Source of the DNA: Anaerolineales bacterium UBA5195
GTDB taxonomy: Bacteria > Chloroflexota > Anaerolineae > Anaerolineales > Villigracilaceae
Length of the DNA: 14,606 bases
Direction: 5' to 3'
NCBI GenBank assembly: GCA_002412925.1
Contig: DHVZ01000061.1
Span: forward strand, 1 to 14,606
Shown here: positions 13,271-14,606 of the stretch, piece after piece
Layout: every line of letters begins with the position of its first letter
Numbering within the stretch: the first letter of the stretch is position 1
The notes under the pieces: model-generated
Seen by the model: only the letters and a program-made list of their open reading frames with translations
Told to the model about the DNA's origin: nothing
Databases searched by the model: none
Made by a program: the position numbers and the translations under genes

Positions 13271-13347
13271 GGTTTTTAAGTGTCAGGTGTCAGGTTTGTC
13301 AGTGTCTCGTGACACCGGAACACCTGACACCTGAACACCAAAACGAG
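13271..13347. repeat. Nested inverted repeats between two tRNA genes
   Basis: Arms TCAGGTGTCAGGT (13283-13295) and ACCTGACACCTGA (13322-13334) are perfect complements, extended by GTG/CAC (13280-13282, 13336-13338) past one bulged A. The left arm contains a tandem GTGTCAG duplication (13280-13293). An inner hairpin GTGTC/GACAC (13302-13306, 13311-13315) sits between the arms. It looks like a small repeat element or a processing or termination structure between the tRNAs. Confidence 0.6.
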
Positions 13348-13418
13348 AGCGGGCAACGGGAATCGAACCCGTCTAAGTAGCTTGGAAGGCTACCGCACTA
13401 CCACTATGCTATGCCCGC
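13348..13418 (-). tRNA. tRNA-Gly (TCC)
   Basis: A 71-nt cloverleaf: acceptor stem GCGGGCA/TGCCCGC, D stem GCAT/GTGC with one G-U pair, anticodon loop CTTCCAA with anticodon TCC, T stem GACGG-type with TTCGATT, and discriminator T. The CCA end is not encoded, in contrast to the neighbouring tRNA. Both tRNAs are on the minus strand downstream of the methyltransferase gene. Confidence 0.93.
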
Positions 13419-13461
13419 AAAAAACGAACGACCTGTATTCTACCGTGAGGCGCGTAGATGG

Positions 13462-14355
13462 TCAAGTCGCCGACCAGCGCCCAAAAACGGCCTGTGAGAC
13501 CAGCCGCCCGGCGCTCGTCTCGCGTGTCACGAGTTCACCTGCTTCGGTGCTTCCTTTATAAGGGCGCATCATCTCGTCCAGGGTGGCATGTAAATGGACG
13601 CCCGAAGCCTTGACGGCGTACATCGTCAGCGCCACAAAAAGCGGATTTGGGCTGAGTATGGCCCGGCAGGCCTCCAGCAGGGCCGGCAGCGATTGGTAGA
13701 CTTCCCAGATCTCGCCTTTAGGGCCGCGCCCAAATTTGGGCGGATCGAGATAGATGCCATCGTATTGCGCCCCGCGCCGCGCTTCGCGCTGGACAAATTT
13801 CAAGGCATCGTCCACGATCCAGCGGATGGGTTTGTCTGCCAGCCCGGAAATGTCCTGGTTCTCGCGCGCCCACCCGACCGATTTTTTCGAAGCATCCACG
13901 TGAGTGACAGTTGCCCCAACAGCCGCCGCCGCCAGCGAAGCCAGCCCGGTGTAACCGAACAGGTTCAGCACCCGCGCCGGGCGATTGGAAACAATAATTT
14001 TTTCGGCCATCCAATCCCAGTGCGCGGCGCATTCAGGAAAAACGCCCAGGTGCCGCCCCGGCGTGGTCATCGCCCACATCTTGAGCGGCGCAGCGCCAGG
14101 CAGGGGATAGCGCATCTCCCAGCGTTCACGTAGCTTTTTGCGCGCGTCCCAATGGCCGCCGCTTTCCTCGCTGGTCGGTCTGAAAACGGCATCCGCATCG
14201 CGCCAGTCAGCTTCGGGCAGGGCCGGTTGCCAGATGGCCTGCACCTCAGGGCGCACAAACCGATAAGAGCCGAAACGTTCCAGCTTCAGGCCGTTGCCCG
14301 TATCCAGCAATTCATAATCTCGCCAATGGGGTGATTCAAGCAAAATCAGGTTCAT
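13462..14355 (-). CDS. SAM-dependent methyltransferase, RlmI/COG1092-like
   Basis: The 297-aa product is a class I methyltransferase. The N-terminal part (residues about 13-90) resembles the small substrate-binding region of RlmI-type 23S rRNA cytosine methyltransferases. Motif I is VLNLFGYTG (129-137), D154 caps the SAM ribose in VTHVDAS, VDDALKF (181-187) is the adenine-contact motif, and DPPKFGRG (204-211) is the catalytic motif IV. No PUA domain is present, so it is shorter than E. coli RlmI (about 396 aa), and rRNA as its substrate is uncertain. The ATG at 14355 starts MNLILLESPHW, close to the domain start. An alternative GTG at 14382 would add nine residues; neither has a convincing Shine-Dalgarno site. 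The gene is divergent from mraZ. Confidence 0.8.
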   Translation of the reverse strand: MNLILLESPHWRDYELLDTGNGLKLERFGSYRFVRPEVQAIWQPALPEADWRDADAVFRPTSEESGGHWDARKKLRERWEMRYPLPGAAPLKMWAMTTPGRHLGVFPECAAHWDWMAEKIIVSNRPARVLNLFGYTGLASLAAAAVGATVTHVDASKKSVGWARENQDISGLADKPIRWIVDDALKFVQREARRGAQYDGIYLDPPKFGRGPKGEIWEVYQSLPALLEACRAILSPNPLFVALTMYAVKASGVHLHATLDEMMRPYKGSTEAGELVTRETSAGRLVSQAVFGRWSAT

Positions 14356-14411
14356 AATCGTTTGAAAAGCATAACAAACCACCTAAAAAATAGGATAAAG
14401 GTACTACCCAC

Positions 14412-14440
14412 TTGAAATGCGCCCGAAATAGGTGTAGAAT
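14412..14440 (+). promoter_or_regulatory. mraZ promoter
   Basis: TTGAAA (14412-14417), a 17-bp spacer and TAGAAT (14435-14440) form a good sigma70-type promoter. Transcription should start near 14447, inside the first MraZ box, which suits repression by occlusion. Confidence 0.75.
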
Positions 14441-14475
14441 ATGGGAGTAAGTGGGAGTAAGTGGGACGGAGTGGA
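14441..14475 (+). promoter_or_regulatory. MraZ operator boxes
   Basis: TGGGA occurs at 14442-14446, 14452-14456 and 14462-14466, with a degenerate TGGAG at 14472-14476, all exactly 10 bp apart. MraZ is known to bind TGGGN direct repeats separated by 5 nt just upstream of its own gene, and this array fits in sequence, spacing and position. MraZ autoregulation of mraZ and the following dcw genes is therefore expected. Confidence 0.88.
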
Positions 14476-14502
14476 GCGCCGGGTGAGAGCCCGGCGTTCC
14501 GC
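14471..14502 (+). promoter_or_regulatory. Leader hairpin before mraZ
   Basis: CGCCGGG (14477-14483) and CCCGGCG (14490-14496) close a TGAGAG loop. The stem can continue outward to 14471/14502 for about 13 bp with two G-U pairs. It overlaps the fourth MraZ box and ends just before the ribosome-binding site GAAGGA (14511-14516). No U tract follows, so it is more likely an mRNA leader structure than a terminator. Confidence 0.55.
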
Positions 14503-14525
14503 GCATTAAAGAAGGATTAGAACGT

Positions 14526-14606
14526 ATGTTCTTGGGACAGTTTCGCCACAACATCGATGACAAAGGACGCCTGACAATTCCGGCGGTCTTTCGCGATTCT
14601 GTCGGC
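14526..14606 (+). CDS. mraZ: MraZ transcriptional regulator, N-terminal part
   Basis: Only the first 27 codons are present (MFLGQFRHNIDDKGRLTIPA onward); the gene runs off the window. F-x-x-x-I-D-x-K-G-R-L-x-I-P is the diagnostic first half of the MraZ/AbrB-like DNA-binding domain. MraZ is the first gene of most division and cell-wall (dcw) clusters and represses its own operon. The ATG is preceded by GAAGGA at 9-nt spacing. The array of TGGGA boxes upstream independently supports the assignment. The next genes, outside the window, are expected to be rsmH and ftsL-like. Confidence 0.95.
   Translation, partial: MFLGQFRHNIDDKGRLTIPAVFRDSVG

Overview
The window is bacterial chromosomal DNA of moderate-to-high G+C. 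The housekeeping genes on the right are a tRNA-Gly, a CAT-anticodon tRNA, an RlmI-like SAM methyltransferase and the first 27 codons of mraZ, which normally opens the division/cell-wall cluster. The mixture of a plasmid-like replication module, stand-alone archaeal-type ATPases and a B12-binding radical SAM protein fits Chloroflexota (Anaerolineae-like). That assignment is an inference, because no ribosomal marker is present.

Left part (1-4715), accessory cassettes. A DUF4143-type AAA ATPase (319-1608, +), a class II Fic AMP-transferase (1906-3054, +) and a DUF234-type AAA ATPase/nuclease-fold protein (3124-4509, -) each look like independent single-gene units. Both ATPase genes have large palindromes lying directly on their promoters, and a 13-bp inverted repeat separates the convergent fic and DUF234 genes. 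A B12-binding radical SAM protein follows (4716-6026, +).

Middle part (6027-7444). No convincing protein gene lies in 6027-6673. This stretch instead holds two divergent candidate structured RNAs: a minus-strand unit with a TATAAT box, several hairpins and a canonical terminator (about 6075-6256), and a plus-strand unit with a TTGCCT-N17-TATAAT promoter, a compact three-way junction whose two hairpins carry the same CCAAGAGA motif, and a U-rich end (about 6355-6456). A membrane-anchored protein of unknown function (6674-7186, -) follows, then three direct repeats of GTGGCCTAAA resembling an IS21-family end. They abut the last codon of the next gene and may have truncated it.

Right-centre part (7445-13194) is the most interesting. 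All genes point leftward and form a plasmid/ICE-like replication and partition module: parA (ParF-like Walker ATPase), a ribbon-helix-helix gene overlapping it by 8 nt (ParG-like), a 660-aa initiator candidate with a DnaA domain I at its N terminus but no AAA+ or DnaA DNA-binding domain, an SSB, a small single-pass membrane protein, and a coiled-coil protein with a PD-(D/E)XK-like C-terminal domain. DNA signals fit this reading: a 36-bp hyphenated palindrome in the parA leader, a degenerate 12-bp repeat array between the RHH and initiator genes, and six 22-23-bp iteron-like repeats inside the initiator coding sequence, where they do not keep codon phase. The module sits directly beyond the 3' end of the CAT tRNA, the usual side for tRNA-targeted integration, but no integrase or second attachment site is visible.

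Right end (13195-14606) is the host backbone. The mraZ leader has a sigma70-type promoter, three perfect TGGGA boxes at 10-bp spacing plus a degenerate fourth, and a long leader hairpin.
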